64,000 nt of DNA from positions 1-64,000 of the forward strand of contig NZ_JBLYUB010000027.1 of the NCBI RefSeq assembly GCF_049999945.1. The letters are read 5' to 3'. The notes beneath the pieces were generated by a model, which ran no database searches, was not told where the DNA came from, and saw only the letters and a list, made by a program, of their open reading frames with translations. The position numbers and the translations under genes are program-made. Below, one piece after another: positions 24,815-33,284 of the stretch; position 1 is the first letter of the stretch; every line of letters begins with the position of its first letter. This DNA comes from Planosporangium spinosum. Lineage in GTDB: Bacteria > Actinomycetota > Actinomycetes > Mycobacteriales > Micromonosporaceae.

Positions 24815-25141
24815 CGCCGACTCATCACGTAGCCGAGGGACGGCACTCTTCCGCCTCGCCGAACTGGGTCTCCAGCGCGTCACGGCAGCGCAGCAGTCGC
24901 ACGGTGATCTCGAGGGTTTGGAACCGGTGAACGGAGAACGGCGTGCGTAGTGCCAGGATATGGCGGGCGCTGCTCGGGATGGCGCGGTGGGGTGAGGCGT
25001 CGGCGCTGCGGGTGTCCGGCTCGACCTGCTGCGGTGGCACATCGGCTGGACCAGGCGGTCGTGGCGCGGGGTGCGGACAATCTGCGGACAATCTGCGGAC
25101 CGCGATCACCGACGGCCACGTGGTGGACCTTGGGAAAGGGC

Positions 25142-25168
25142 GAAGCCCAGGCCAGTGGCCTGGGCTTC
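25142..25168 (-). terminator. Terminator hairpin after tRNA-Thr
   Basis: Perfect 12 bp arms (25142-25153, 25157-25168) around AGT, eight bases downstream of the tRNA 3' end on the minus strand, followed by a CCCTTTCCC run. The same hairpin follows the partial tRNA copy at 15124-15150. Confidence 0.75.
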
Positions 25169-25176
25169 TGTTGCCG

Positions 25177-25249
25177 AGCCGCCTGACGGAATCGAACCGT
25201 CGACCTACGCATTACGAGTGCGTCGCTCTGCCGACTGAGCTAAGGCGGC
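25177..25249 (-). tRNA. tRNA-Thr (anticodon CGT)
   Basis: 73 nt fold into a clean cloverleaf: acceptor GCCGCCT/AGGCGGC, D arm GCTC..GAGC, anticodon stem ACGCA/TGCGT with loop CTCGTAA, and T arm GACGG-TTCGATT-CCGTC. Anticodon CGT reads ACG (threonine). CCA is not encoded. It borders the accessory region on its left, and its 3' half is duplicated at 15159-15203, indicating use as an integration site. Confidence 0.95.
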
Positions 25250-25349
25250 AACGGTAGGCAAGTGTACGTTACCAACGCGGGGTTCGTGCGCGGGGTTCCC
25301 GGGACACGCCGAGTATCGATGATCGTGCTCGCACGGTAACGTCCCGCGG

Positions 25350-27230
25350 GTGGATCCCGACCAGACCTCCCGCGCGCCCGGGGAGCTCACCGCCGACCCC
25401 GGCGATCCGGCACCGATCGATCCCGCGCGGAAGCCGCCACCGCCCGTCGACGACGTCCACCCCCGCCCGACCTCGATGCTGCCCGAGCAGCTCGGCTTCA
25501 CCCCGCGCCGGGGAGTGCCCTGGCTGAGCCCCACCCTGCTGGCCGGCACCGCCGTCCGGGTCGTCCTGGCCGGGCTGTTCGGCGCCTACCTCGACAAGCG
25601 GGAACTGCAGAACGCGCTGCACGCGGAGATCTTCGACGAACGCCCCGGCGCCGCCGGAGACGTCCGGAACGACGGAAACGCGGCCGGAGAGGTCCAGAAC
25701 GACGGAAATGTCGAACCCGGCGGTGCCGCCGGGAACCGCGATGACGCCGACCAGGGCGAGCTCTGGCTGGACTACGTCGCCGACCTGGGCGACGGGTTCA
25801 ACGCCACCTACTCGGTCGCGTACCTGCTGGCCCAGCCGCGGCTCACGGTCGACGGTGCGGCGCTGCCCCGCGGCCGGGTGCTGGTCATGGGCGGTGACCA
25901 GGTCTACCCGACCGCGAGCTGGCAACAGTACGAGGACCGGTTCAAGGGGCCGTACGAGGCGGCGCTCCCCCGGGCCCCGCTCGACGGCGACCAACCCACG
26001 ATGTACGCCCTGCCCGGCAACCACGACTGGTACGACGGACTGACGGCCTTCCTGCGACTGTTCACCCGCGGTCACGGGAAGGTGGGTGGCTGGCGTACCC
26101 GGCAGACCCGGTCGTACTTCGCCATCCGACTGCCGCACCGCTGGTGGCTGTTCGCGATCGACGCCCAGCTCGACGCGTACATCGACGATCCGCAACTGCA
26201 CTACTTCCGCCGGGTGGCCGAGCGGCTACGCCCGGGTGACCGGATCATCCTGTGCCCGCCGAACCCCACCTGGGTCGAGGCCGTCCAGGACCGGCAGGCC
26301 TACGACACCGTCGACTACTTCATCCGTACCGTGATCGACCCGACCGGGGCACAGGTCCGCCTGATGCTCTCCGGCGACCTGCACCACTACGCCCGCTACA
26401 CCCGACCCGACCGTGAGCTGATCACGTGCGGCGGTGGCGGCGCCTACCTGTACCCGACGCACCGGCTGCCGCAGCGGCTGGACGTGCCCCCGAAGACGAC
26501 ACTGGTGCGCAAGAAGAGCCCCAGCGAGGAGTACCGACTGGCCGCGACCTTCCCGACCCGGAGCCGGTCCCGGCAGTTGGCCGCGGGTGTCTTCACCCGG
26601 CTGCCCTGGCGCAACCCTGGCTTCGTCAGCTTGCTCGGCACCATCCACCTGCTGCTCCTGTTCGCGTTCCTCGGGGCGGCGCAGCGTATGTCCGGCCTCG
26701 AGCAGCGCCTGTTCACCATCCCCTTCGTCGGCATGGTGTTCCTCGTCCTGGGCGCCACCCTCGGCTTCTCGATGCCGTCGACGGCGGGTCGTAGACGGTT
26801 CAGACACTGGGCGCTCGGCGCCGGTCACGGTGCCGCGCAGCTCGGGCTGGGTGTGTTCGGCGCGTGGGCCTGGACCCGGCTTTCCTTCCACGACCTGCCC
26901 TGGCCGCTGCCGCTGCTCCTCGGAGCGCTGCTCTACCTGCCGGTCAGCGGCCTGCTCGCGGGCTGGATCGTGGCCGGGTACCTCCTGGTGGCCAGCACGT
27001 TCGACGTCAACGTCAACGAACTGTTCGCCGCGCAGGGCATCGTTGACCACAAGTCGTTCCTGCGCCTGCACGTGGGCCGCGACGGTACGCTGACGATCTA
27101 CCCCATAGCCGTCGACCGGGTCGGTCGGCGGTGGCGGCCGGCCCCGGACGCGCCGGCGGACCGGCCCTGGCTCGAGCCGACCCGCCCGCTGACCGTACGC
27201 CTCGCCGAGGAGCCGATCCGGCTGGGTTGA
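25350..27230 (+). CDS. Membrane-associated metallophosphoesterase
   Basis: 626 residues. A proline-rich N terminus and a hydrophobic segment (SPTLLAGTAVRVVLAGLFGAY) precede a calcineurin-type phosphoesterase domain with DLGD, GGDQVYP, GNHDWYDG and SGDLHHYAR metal-site motifs. From about residue 425, four to six transmembrane helices follow. The segment between the N-terminal helix and the catalytic motifs carries a degenerate NDGN repeat. GTG 25350 is the start. Substrate unknown; it probably acts at the membrane. First core gene after the tRNA boundary. Confidence 0.8.
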   Translation: MDPDQTSRAPGELTADPGDPAPIDPARKPPPPVDDVHPRPTSMLPEQLGFTPRRGVPWLSPTLLAGTAVRVVLAGLFGAYLDKRELQNALHAEIFDERPGAAGDVRNDGNAAGEVQNDGNVEPGGAAGNRDDADQGELWLDYVADLGDGFNATYSVAYLLAQPRLTVDGAALPRGRVLVMGGDQVYPTASWQQYEDRFKGPYEAALPRAPLDGDQPTMYALPGNHDWYDGLTAFLRLFTRGHGKVGGWRTRQTRSYFAIRLPHRWWLFAIDAQLDAYIDDPQLHYFRRVAERLRPGDRIILCPPNPTWVEAVQDRQAYDTVDYFIRTVIDPTGAQVRLMLSGDLHHYARYTRPDRELITCGGGGAYLYPTHRLPQRLDVPPKTTLVRKKSPSEEYRLAATFPTRSRSRQLAAGVFTRLPWRNPGFVSLLGTIHLLLLFAFLGAAQRMSGLEQRLFTIPFVGMVFLVLGATLGFSMPSTAGRRRFRHWALGAGHGAAQLGLGVFGAWAWTRLSFHDLPWPLPLLLGALLYLPVSGLLAGWIVAGYLLVASTFDVNVNELFAAQGIVDHKSFLRLHVGRDGTLTIYPIAVDRVGRRWRPAPDAPADRPWLEPTRPLTVRLAEEPIRLG

Positions 27231-27263
27231 CGACCGCGCCGGGCGCCGACCCGCCGGTCGGGT

Positions 27264-28097
27264 TCAGCGGTAGCGCTCCTCGTGCGCCCGGCGGGGCCCG
27301 CACACCGACGCGCGGCTGCACGAGCAGCGCGAACCATCAGCGTCCAACCGGACCACCACCGAGTCACGGGGCACGCTGTGCCCCACCACCCGGCCGTCAC
27401 CCTCCGGTGTGGACACGCGGGCGCCGACCGGCGGCGCACTCGCCTGGAACTGCTGGTACAGCGGATGCTCGTACTTCAAACAGCACATCAGCCGGCCGCA
27501 CGCCCCGGAGATGCGCAGCGGGTTGAGCGGCAGATCCTGGTCCTTGGCCATCCGGATGGTGACCGGCTCGAAGTCGGTCAGGAACGTCGCACAGCACAGG
27601 TCCCGCCCGCAGGAGCCGATGCCACCCTGTACCCGCGCCGAGTCCCGGGCCGACAGTTGGCGCAGCTCGACCCGGCAGTGCAGGGTGGCGCCCAGGTCAC
27701 GCACCAGCGACCGGAAGTCGACCCGGTGCGGCGCGGTGAAGTAGATGGTCGTCCGCGGCCCCTGGCCACCGGCGTCGAGAACGTGGTCGACCGCGACCAC
27801 CTTCATCGGCAGGGCGTGCTCGCGGATCAACTTCTTGGCCGCCACCTTGGCCTCGGCCTTGCGCTTGCGCATGAGCTCGTCGCGGCGCAGGTCCTCGTCG
27901 GCGGCCAGCCCTACCAGCTTCGGGAACCCGTCGGTGTCCTCGGTGACCCACTGCGCCGCCCAGACACACTCGGCGACCTCCGGACCGTCGTCGGTGGGGA
28001 CGAGGACGCGGTCGCCGACCTGCGGGGTGAAGCCGGCCGGGTCGAAGTAGTACAGGCGGCCGTACCGGTTGAAACTCACCGCGCACAGCATGCCCAT
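27264..28097 (-). CDS. ricT: PSP1/RicT-family protein
   Basis: 277 residues. The PSP1 C-terminal domain is clear: SCGRDLCC and CGRLMCCLKYEH give the conserved cysteines that in the Bacillus YaaT/RicT protein bind an iron-sulfur cluster in the RicAFT complex. The N terminus (MGMLCAVSFNRYGRLYYFDP) is typical. A Cys-rich tail (CSCSRASVCG) is extra. In Bacillus the complex affects RNA processing and phosphorelay; in actinomycetes the role is unproven. Located beside holB-tmk, a common neighbourhood. ATG 28097 chosen; a GTG three codons upstream is possible. Confidence 0.85.
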   Translation of the reverse strand: MGMLCAVSFNRYGRLYYFDPAGFTPQVGDRVLVPTDDGPEVAECVWAAQWVTEDTDGFPKLVGLAADEDLRRDELMRKRKAEAKVAAKKLIREHALPMKVVAVDHVLDAGGQGPRTTIYFTAPHRVDFRSLVRDLGATLHCRVELRQLSARDSARVQGGIGSCGRDLCCATFLTDFEPVTIRMAKDQDLPLNPLRISGACGRLMCCLKYEHPLYQQFQASAPPVGARVSTPEGDGRVVGHSVPRDSVVVRLDADGSRCSCSRASVCGPRRAHEERYR

Positions 28098-28165
28098 GGC
28101 CTTCACGATACTGACCCCGGCGGCCAGCGGCCAAAGGCGCGAGTCAGCACGGCGGCGGACGCGGG

Positions 28166-28822
28166 TCAGAACGCCAGCCGGGTCTGGTCGACCGGTGTGG
28201 CGGCGGGCGCGGGTGGACGGTACGTCACCTCGTCGAGCCGGCCGGCCCACCGCCGTGCCACCTCGTCCCCGCCGGACTCCGCCTCCGCCGCGACGGCGAG
28301 GATGCGGGCGGCGATGGCCGCCGCCGCGGCGACGTCACCGGCTTCGTGCAGCCGGACCGCCTCGGCCGAGCCGATCGCATCGGCGACCGCCAGGGCCATG
28401 TCCCGGCGGGACCGCTCCAGCCACTCCGCCACGTCGTCGAGGTACGCCGCGGTCGCCCGCACCCGGCCCACCAGGCTCGCCTCGTCAGGCGCACCGGTCT
28501 GTCCCAGAAAGTCCACCAGGGCCGCGTGGTGCGCGGCGAACCCCTCCCCGGCGGCGCCCGCCCACCGGGCCGGCGGGGTCAGCAGGTCACGCTGCCGCTC
28601 GTACCCTTCGGCGAGGCGGCGGAGGTCGCCGGCGGCGGCGCGCACGGGGGCCGGCCGCCACGCCGAGACCGCGTCGAGCACGCCGGCCGGCAGTGCTCCG
28701 AGCCGCCGCACCAGCGTGACCGCCGGATGCCCGGCGGGCAGCCCCTGCGCGGCCAGGACCGCGTCGACCCGCCGGAGCAGATCCGCCCCGGCCTCGCAGA
28801 CCCGGTCGAGCACATCGCTCAC
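28166..28822 (-). CDS. Helical protein of unknown function in YbaB/WXG locus
   Basis: 218 residues, alanine- and arginine-rich, predicted almost entirely helical, no signal peptide. The central YERQRDLLTPPARWAGAAGEGFAAH segment contains W-x-G (WAG) near a helix turn, recalling WXG100-type secretion substrates or their partners. Start overlaps the upstream gene stop by 4 nt (ATGA). Not recognised beyond that; the companion genes suggest a link to type VII secretion, by inference. Confidence 0.6.
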   Translation of the reverse strand: MSDVLDRVCEAGADLLRRVDAVLAAQGLPAGHPAVTLVRRLGALPAGVLDAVSAWRPAPVRAAAGDLRRLAEGYERQRDLLTPPARWAGAAGEGFAAHHAALVDFLGQTGAPDEASLVGRVRATAAYLDDVAEWLERSRRDMALAVADAIGSAEAVRLHEAGDVAAAAAIAARILAVAAEAESGGDEVARRWAGRLDEVTYRPPAPAATPVDQTRLAF

Positions 28823-29121
28823 GAGGTCTCCCCGTGCCGGCGCCGGGCGGTGTCGTCGGCCGCCGCGTAGCCGCTGGCGGCCCGGGTGACCGCGTCGGCC
28901 GTCAGGGACAGGCGCGCGCCGTGCGCCGCCGCCTCCCGCGCGCGGGCGTCGAGCGCGGCCAGACAGGTCCGGTGCAGGTCCCGGCAGAGCGCGCCCAGCC
29001 GGCCGCCGGCCGCGGCGCCGAACGCCTCGGCGCCCGGATCGTGTCCGGGCAGCGCGGCCGCGGCGGCGGCCAGCTCCGCCCCGGCCGCGGCGAGGCGGCC
29101 GGCGGTGTCGTCCAGCGCCAC
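28819..29121 (-). CDS. Small WXG100-like helical protein
   Basis: 100 residues, two long helices rich in Ala and Gly with no membrane or signal sequence. Size, helical hairpin layout and coupling to the next gene are like ESX-type WXG100 partners, but a canonical WxG motif is not seen (GAAAGGRLG occupies the turn). Sits between YbaB and the 218-residue protein in a tightly spaced three-gene operon. Confidence 0.55.
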   Translation of the reverse strand: MALDDTAGRLAAAGAELAAAAAALPGHDPGAEAFGAAAGGRLGALCRDLHRTCLAALDARAREAAAHGARLSLTADAVTRAASGYAAADDTARRRHGETS

Positions 29122-29131
29122 GTCCCCTCCC

Positions 29132-29446
29132 CTAGGTGAGCGGCTGGTACGCGCCGAACATCTCGGCGTGCAACTTGCGGCGTGCCCAGCCGGCGGCGTC
29201 AGCGGCCGCCGTCACGGCTTCCCGCACGGCTCGCGACAGCTCCTCGTTGCTGCGCGCCCCGCCGTGGATACGGACGTCGCGGACCGTGCCGTCAGCGGTC
29301 ACCACCACCTCGACCAGGTCGTCGGGTGACCGCACGGTCACCTCCACGCCCTTGACCACGCGGTCGAGTTCGGCGAGCCGTGCCTCGATGCGCTGATAGC
29401 GCTCGACCGCCTCGTCGATCCACGTTTCGTCGATCTCCCGACCCAT
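29132..29446 (-). CDS. YbaB/EbfC-family DNA-binding protein
   Basis: 104 residues: N-terminal helix with IEARLAELDRVVKGVEVTV, a beta-sheet core (SPDDLVEVVVTADGTVRDVRI), then a C-terminal helix. This is the YbaB/EbfC nucleoid-associated fold, usually dimeric. In actinomycetes such paralogues often head operons encoding WXG100-type proteins, as here. Ten nt separate it from the next gene. Confidence 0.75.
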   Translation of the reverse strand: MGREIDETWIDEAVERYQRIEARLAELDRVVKGVEVTVRSPDDLVEVVVTADGTVRDVRIHGGARSNEELSRAVREAVTAAADAAGWARRKLHAEMFGAYQPLT

Positions 29447-29563
29447 CCGCAGACCCTCCTGCGCTGGAACTTACGGCACCGCGCGGTGCCGGGGAATGAC
29501 CAATGGCAACCTGTGGATAACTCGCTGCACGATCGCGTGGATGGTCACCGGCGGCCGGCGGCC

Positions 29564-29657
29564 GGCGCGTGCGGGCAGCCGGCGCGTGCGGGCAGCCGGC
29601 GTGTGCGGGCAGCCGGCGTGTGGCCCACCGGCAGCCGGCGTGCGGCCCACCGGCGGC
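29564..29657 (+). repeat. 17 bp tandem repeat upstream of YbaB gene
   Basis: Three consecutive 17 bp units of GGCGCGTGCGGGCAGCC type (29564-29580, 29581-29597, 29598-29614), then two longer variants (to about 29657). Lies between the holB stop and the YbaB start; no coding role seen. Confidence 0.75.
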
Positions 29658-29676
29658 GCCGGAGCATGGAACGCGG

Positions 29677-30870
29677 TCAGCCGCGCCAGAGAGCGAGCAT
29701 CATCGCCTCGACGGCGATGCGGGGCTTGACGTTGGTCTCGATCGCCGTACGGCAGGCCAGGACCGCTTCGAGCCGGCGCAGCGTGCTCTCCGGGGTCCAC
29801 CGCTCGGCGGCCGCCGACGCCAACTCGGCGGTGTCGGCGTTGACCACCGGTACCGGGGAACCGAACGAGCGGGCGAGCACGTCCCGGTAGAAGCCGGCCA
29901 GGTCGACCAGCGCCCGGTCCAGCGCATCCCGCTGCGCCCGCGTCGCCCGCGACTTCTGCCGCTTCTCCAGATCCTTGAGCTGGCCGGCGACGCCACGCGC
30001 CGCACCGGCGGCCCCGCGACCGGTACCGCCCGCACCGAGCGCGGTCTCCAGGGCCGACCGCTCGGAGCTGTCCAGGTCGGACACCGAGGCCGCCGCCTCC
30101 GCCTCCGCCGCCTCGATCAGCGCGTTCGCCGCCTCGAAGCAAGCGCCCACGCCGGTCAGCCGGCGCGGTACGGCGAGCACGGCCTCGCGGCGCGAGCGGG
30201 CCTGCGGATCGCTCGCCAGCCGGCGGGCCCGCCCGACATGTCCCTGGGCCGCGGCGGCGGCCCAGTCGGCCGTCGCGGCGTCGGTGCCGTCACGCTCGCG
30301 CAGCACCGCGGCGACCGCCTCGGCCGGGGGCTGGCGTAGCGGCACGACCCGGCACCGCGACCGGATCGTCACCGAGATGTCGTCGGGGTGCGTCGAGGGT
30401 GTGCAGAGCAGGAAGACGGTCCGCTCCGGCGGCTCCTCGATCGCCTTGAGCAGCGCGTTGCCGGCGGCCTCGGTGAGCCGGTCGGCGTCCTCGACCAGCA
30501 GAACCTGCCAGCGCCCCTGGCTGGGTGAGCTCGCCGCACGCAGCACGAGCGCGCGCATCTCACCCACTCCGATGGTCAGCCCCTCGGGTACGACGAACCG
30601 CACGTCCGCGTGGGTGCCGCCGAGGGCGGTGTGGCAGTGCTGGCAGGAGCCACAGCCGCCGGTCGGGCACTGCAGGGCGGCCGCGAACGCGCGCGCCGCC
30701 ACCGACCGCCCGGAGCCCGGCGGCCCGGTGAACAGCCAGGCGTGCGTCATCGCGGCCGGGTCGGTGGGGGCACCGGCGACCAGCGCACCGGCGGCCGCCG
30801 CGGCCCGCGCGAGGGTGGCCACCGCGTCGTCCTGGCCGACCAGCATGTCGAAGACGGCGGGAGCGGTCAC
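29677..30870 (-). CDS. holB: DNA polymerase III subunit delta-prime
   Basis: 397 residues. P-loop region FTGPPGSGRSVAARAF (Walker A degenerate), a zinc-type Cys cluster (CPTGGCGSCQHC), LVEDADRLTEAAGNALLKAIEEPP (Walker B-like) and SRCR sensor motif. This is the clamp-loader delta-prime subunit. The C-terminal collar region is helical with an acidic stretch near residue 270. GTG 30870 overlaps the tmk stop (GTGA), so the two genes are co-translated, as in many actinomycetes. Confidence 0.92.
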   Translation of the reverse strand: MTAPAVFDMLVGQDDAVATLARAAAAAGALVAGAPTDPAAMTHAWLFTGPPGSGRSVAARAFAAALQCPTGGCGSCQHCHTALGGTHADVRFVVPEGLTIGVGEMRALVLRAASSPSQGRWQVLLVEDADRLTEAAGNALLKAIEEPPERTVFLLCTPSTHPDDISVTIRSRCRVVPLRQPPAEAVAAVLRERDGTDAATADWAAAAAQGHVGRARRLASDPQARSRREAVLAVPRRLTGVGACFEAANALIEAAEAEAAASVSDLDSSERSALETALGAGGTGRGAAGAARGVAGQLKDLEKRQKSRATRAQRDALDRALVDLAGFYRDVLARSFGSPVPVVNADTAELASAAAERWTPESTLRRLEAVLACRTAIETNVKPRIAVEAMMLALWRG

Positions 30871-33173
30871 ACCGACCGGCCCCGCGCCGACTCGGTCGGG
30901 TCGGTGGTCGGCGCGGCCAGGCCGTCCCGGGCGTCCACCAGCTCGGCCAGCTCGGTCGCCACCGGTTCCCGCCCGGACCCGGCGTCCTCGGCCGGAGCGC
31001 CCTCGCCGGAGGTCGCGGCCGGCTCGGCCGGTGGCAGCAGTTCGGCGACCCGTTCGGCCACCGCCTCGGCGATCACATCCGGCGAACGGCCGGCGTCGAG
31101 CACCAGGTACCGGCCGGAGTCGGCGGCGGCCAGGTCGAGGAACGCGTACCGGACCCGCTCGTGGAACGCCTCCGACTCGTTCTCCAGCCGGTCGGCGCCG
31201 GTCTCCCGCGCACCCACCCGGGCCAGCCCCACCTGCGGGTCGACGTCGAGCAGCACGGTCAGGTCGGGCTTGAGACCGCCGGTGGCCCACGACGACAGCC
31301 AGGACACCTCGTCGACCGGCAGGGTCCGCCCCGCGCCCTGGTAGGCCAGGGAGGAATCGACGTACCGGTCGGAGATGACCACCTCGCCGCGGGCCAGCGC
31401 CGGGCGGACGAGCGCGGCGACGTGGTGGGCACGGTCGGCGGCGTACAGCAGCGCCTCCGCGCGGGGCGTGAGCGTGCCGGAGGCCGGCTGGTCGTGCAGC
31501 AGCAGGCCGCGGATCCGCTCGCCGACCTCGGTCGCGCCCGGCTCGCGGGTGACAAGGACGTCCCGCCCCTGCGCCCGGAGGGTTTCGGCGAGGCGGTTCA
31601 CCTGGGTCGACTTGCCGGCACCCTCGCCGCCCTCGAAGACGATGAACAGCCCGCGCCGGGGCTTGGGCTCGGCCGGGCTGAGCGGCCGGCCACGCAGCGA
31701 GCCGATGAGGTCGGCGAGGATCGGTACGCCCGGCTTGTCGTCCATCTGCCGCAGCGCCGCGAGACCCGCGACGATGCCGAGGACGCCGGCCACGCCGAGT
31801 AGCAACCGGGTGGTGGAGACCTGGATGGCACCACCGGGCAGGGGCAGCAGGCGCGATCCGCCGGCGCCGACGACCAGACCGGACGCCGAGATCGTCAGCA
31901 TGAGCACGACCCGGGTGCCGGTCTGCACCACCGCGAATGCGCGCCCCCGCACCTCGTCGTCGACCTCGCCACCCAGCAGCGTGGTCCCGGACAGGAACGC
32001 CATGCCGGCGCCGATGCCGACGAGCAGCGTGCCGACCACGGCGAACGTCAGGTGCGGCGCGACCGCGAGCAGCGTCACCGCGCCAGCGGCGAGCACGATC
32101 GCGATGCCGAACATCCGCCGCCGGGACAGGCCGCCGACGAGCCTGGGGCCGGCCAGGATCCCGACGCCGAGGCCGATGAAGAGCATCGCGAACAACAGGT
32201 AGAAGGTGGAACTGCCGCCGCCGAGCGAAACCGCGTACGCCTGGCCGCTGCCGACCACGACGCCACCGCCGGCGAACGCGCCGAAGATGCCGAGCACCAG
32301 GCCGCGGATCAGCGGGGTCCTACCGACGAACTTCCAGCCGTCGAGGAACTCCCGGAGCACCCCGGGATTGCGCTCTCCGGGCTGTCGGGTGCCGTGGCCG
32401 CTGATCTCCTTGATGCCGAACAGGACCGTGAGCGCCGTGGCGAGGAAGGTCAGCGCGTTGAAGTACAGGGCGATGTTGGTGGGCGCCACCCAGGTGTGGC
32501 CGATCGAGGCGTAGATGGCGGCGAGGCCGGCGGTCAGACCGGACATCACGAGGCCGGCGACGACCGGGGTGATCCCGTACGTGGTGGCGAGGGTGAGCTG
32601 GTTGGCCGCCTCGAGCCGGGCCCGTGGCAGCAGGTTGGGCACCGACGCCTCCTTGGCGGGCACCCAGAGCATCGCGACCGTCTCGATCACGAACGTGGCG
32701 ATCGCGGCCCACCCGACAATGAGCTTGGAGTCGTTGGTGATCAGGCTCGCCGCGGGGATCGAGGCGAAGAACACGAACCTGATCAGGTCGCAGACGACCA
32801 TCGTGTACCGGCGGTCGAACCGGTCGGCGAACACGCCCGCGAGGGGCCCCAGGACCAGGGCCGGCAGCAGGCGCACCGCGATGACCGAACTGAACGCGGC
32901 GCCCTTGGCCGCCGAGCCGCTGACGTGGCCGGCGGCGAAGACCGACGTGGCGAGCAGGCCGAGCCAGTCGCCCATCGACGACAGGCCGAGGACCGCCCAC
33001 AGCCGGCGGAAGGGACGGATACGGAGGATCGCCTTGAGCTCCGCCATTCCCGACAGGTCGACCTGGCTTGCGGCAGGCGGCTTCGGTCGGGGGGCCGCCC
33101 CCGACTGGGGCGACTCCGGCGACGGGGTCGGCTGCCGGCCGCTGCCGGCCGGATCTTCGGTACTGATCGGCAC
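30867..33173 (-). CDS. tmk: MFS transporter fused to thymidylate kinase
   Basis: 768 residues. Residues about 45-480 form a twelve-helix MFS-like domain (RIRPFRRLWAVLGLSSMGDW; GPLAGVFADRFDRRYTM). Residues 507-710 are dTMP kinase: P-loop GGEGAGKST at 515-523, TREPGATEVGERIRGLL, ISDRYVDSSLAYQG, ending in an acidic Pro/Ala tail. It makes dTDP for DNA synthesis; the membrane part has no proven role. GTG 33173 chosen; its GAGGA lies very close. Fusion is known in actinobacteria. Confidence 0.9.
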   Translation of the reverse strand: MPISTEDPAGSGRQPTPSPESPQSGAAPRPKPPAASQVDLSGMAELKAILRIRPFRRLWAVLGLSSMGDWLGLLATSVFAAGHVSGSAAKGAAFSSVIAVRLLPALVLGPLAGVFADRFDRRYTMVVCDLIRFVFFASIPAASLITNDSKLIVGWAAIATFVIETVAMLWVPAKEASVPNLLPRARLEAANQLTLATTYGITPVVAGLVMSGLTAGLAAIYASIGHTWVAPTNIALYFNALTFLATALTVLFGIKEISGHGTRQPGERNPGVLREFLDGWKFVGRTPLIRGLVLGIFGAFAGGGVVVGSGQAYAVSLGGGSSTFYLLFAMLFIGLGVGILAGPRLVGGLSRRRMFGIAIVLAAGAVTLLAVAPHLTFAVVGTLLVGIGAGMAFLSGTTLLGGEVDDEVRGRAFAVVQTGTRVVLMLTISASGLVVGAGGSRLLPLPGGAIQVSTTRLLLGVAGVLGIVAGLAALRQMDDKPGVPILADLIGSLRGRPLSPAEPKPRRGLFIVFEGGEGAGKSTQVNRLAETLRAQGRDVLVTREPGATEVGERIRGLLLHDQPASGTLTPRAEALLYAADRAHHVAALVRPALARGEVVISDRYVDSSLAYQGAGRTLPVDEVSWLSSWATGGLKPDLTVLLDVDPQVGLARVGARETGADRLENESEAFHERVRYAFLDLAAADSGRYLVLDAGRSPDVIAEAVAERVAELLPPAEPAATSGEGAPAEDAGSGREPVATELAELVDARDGLAAPTTDPTESARGRSV

Positions 33174-33284
33174 TCCTCGGGCAGGGCGACCACCCCGGCC
33201 GGGTGACCACTCACAGGTCACTGTAGCTGTGCTACCTGTCTGGTACTGCCCGTCACACCGTGTCGTTGTCGACATCCGGACTCC

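Noticed and set aside
25072..25100. TGCGGACAATC short direct repeats near the tRNA gene, possibly an iteron or integrase arm site.
   Set aside because: Only two and a half copies, no integrase nearby and no replication gene; chance duplication is as likely.
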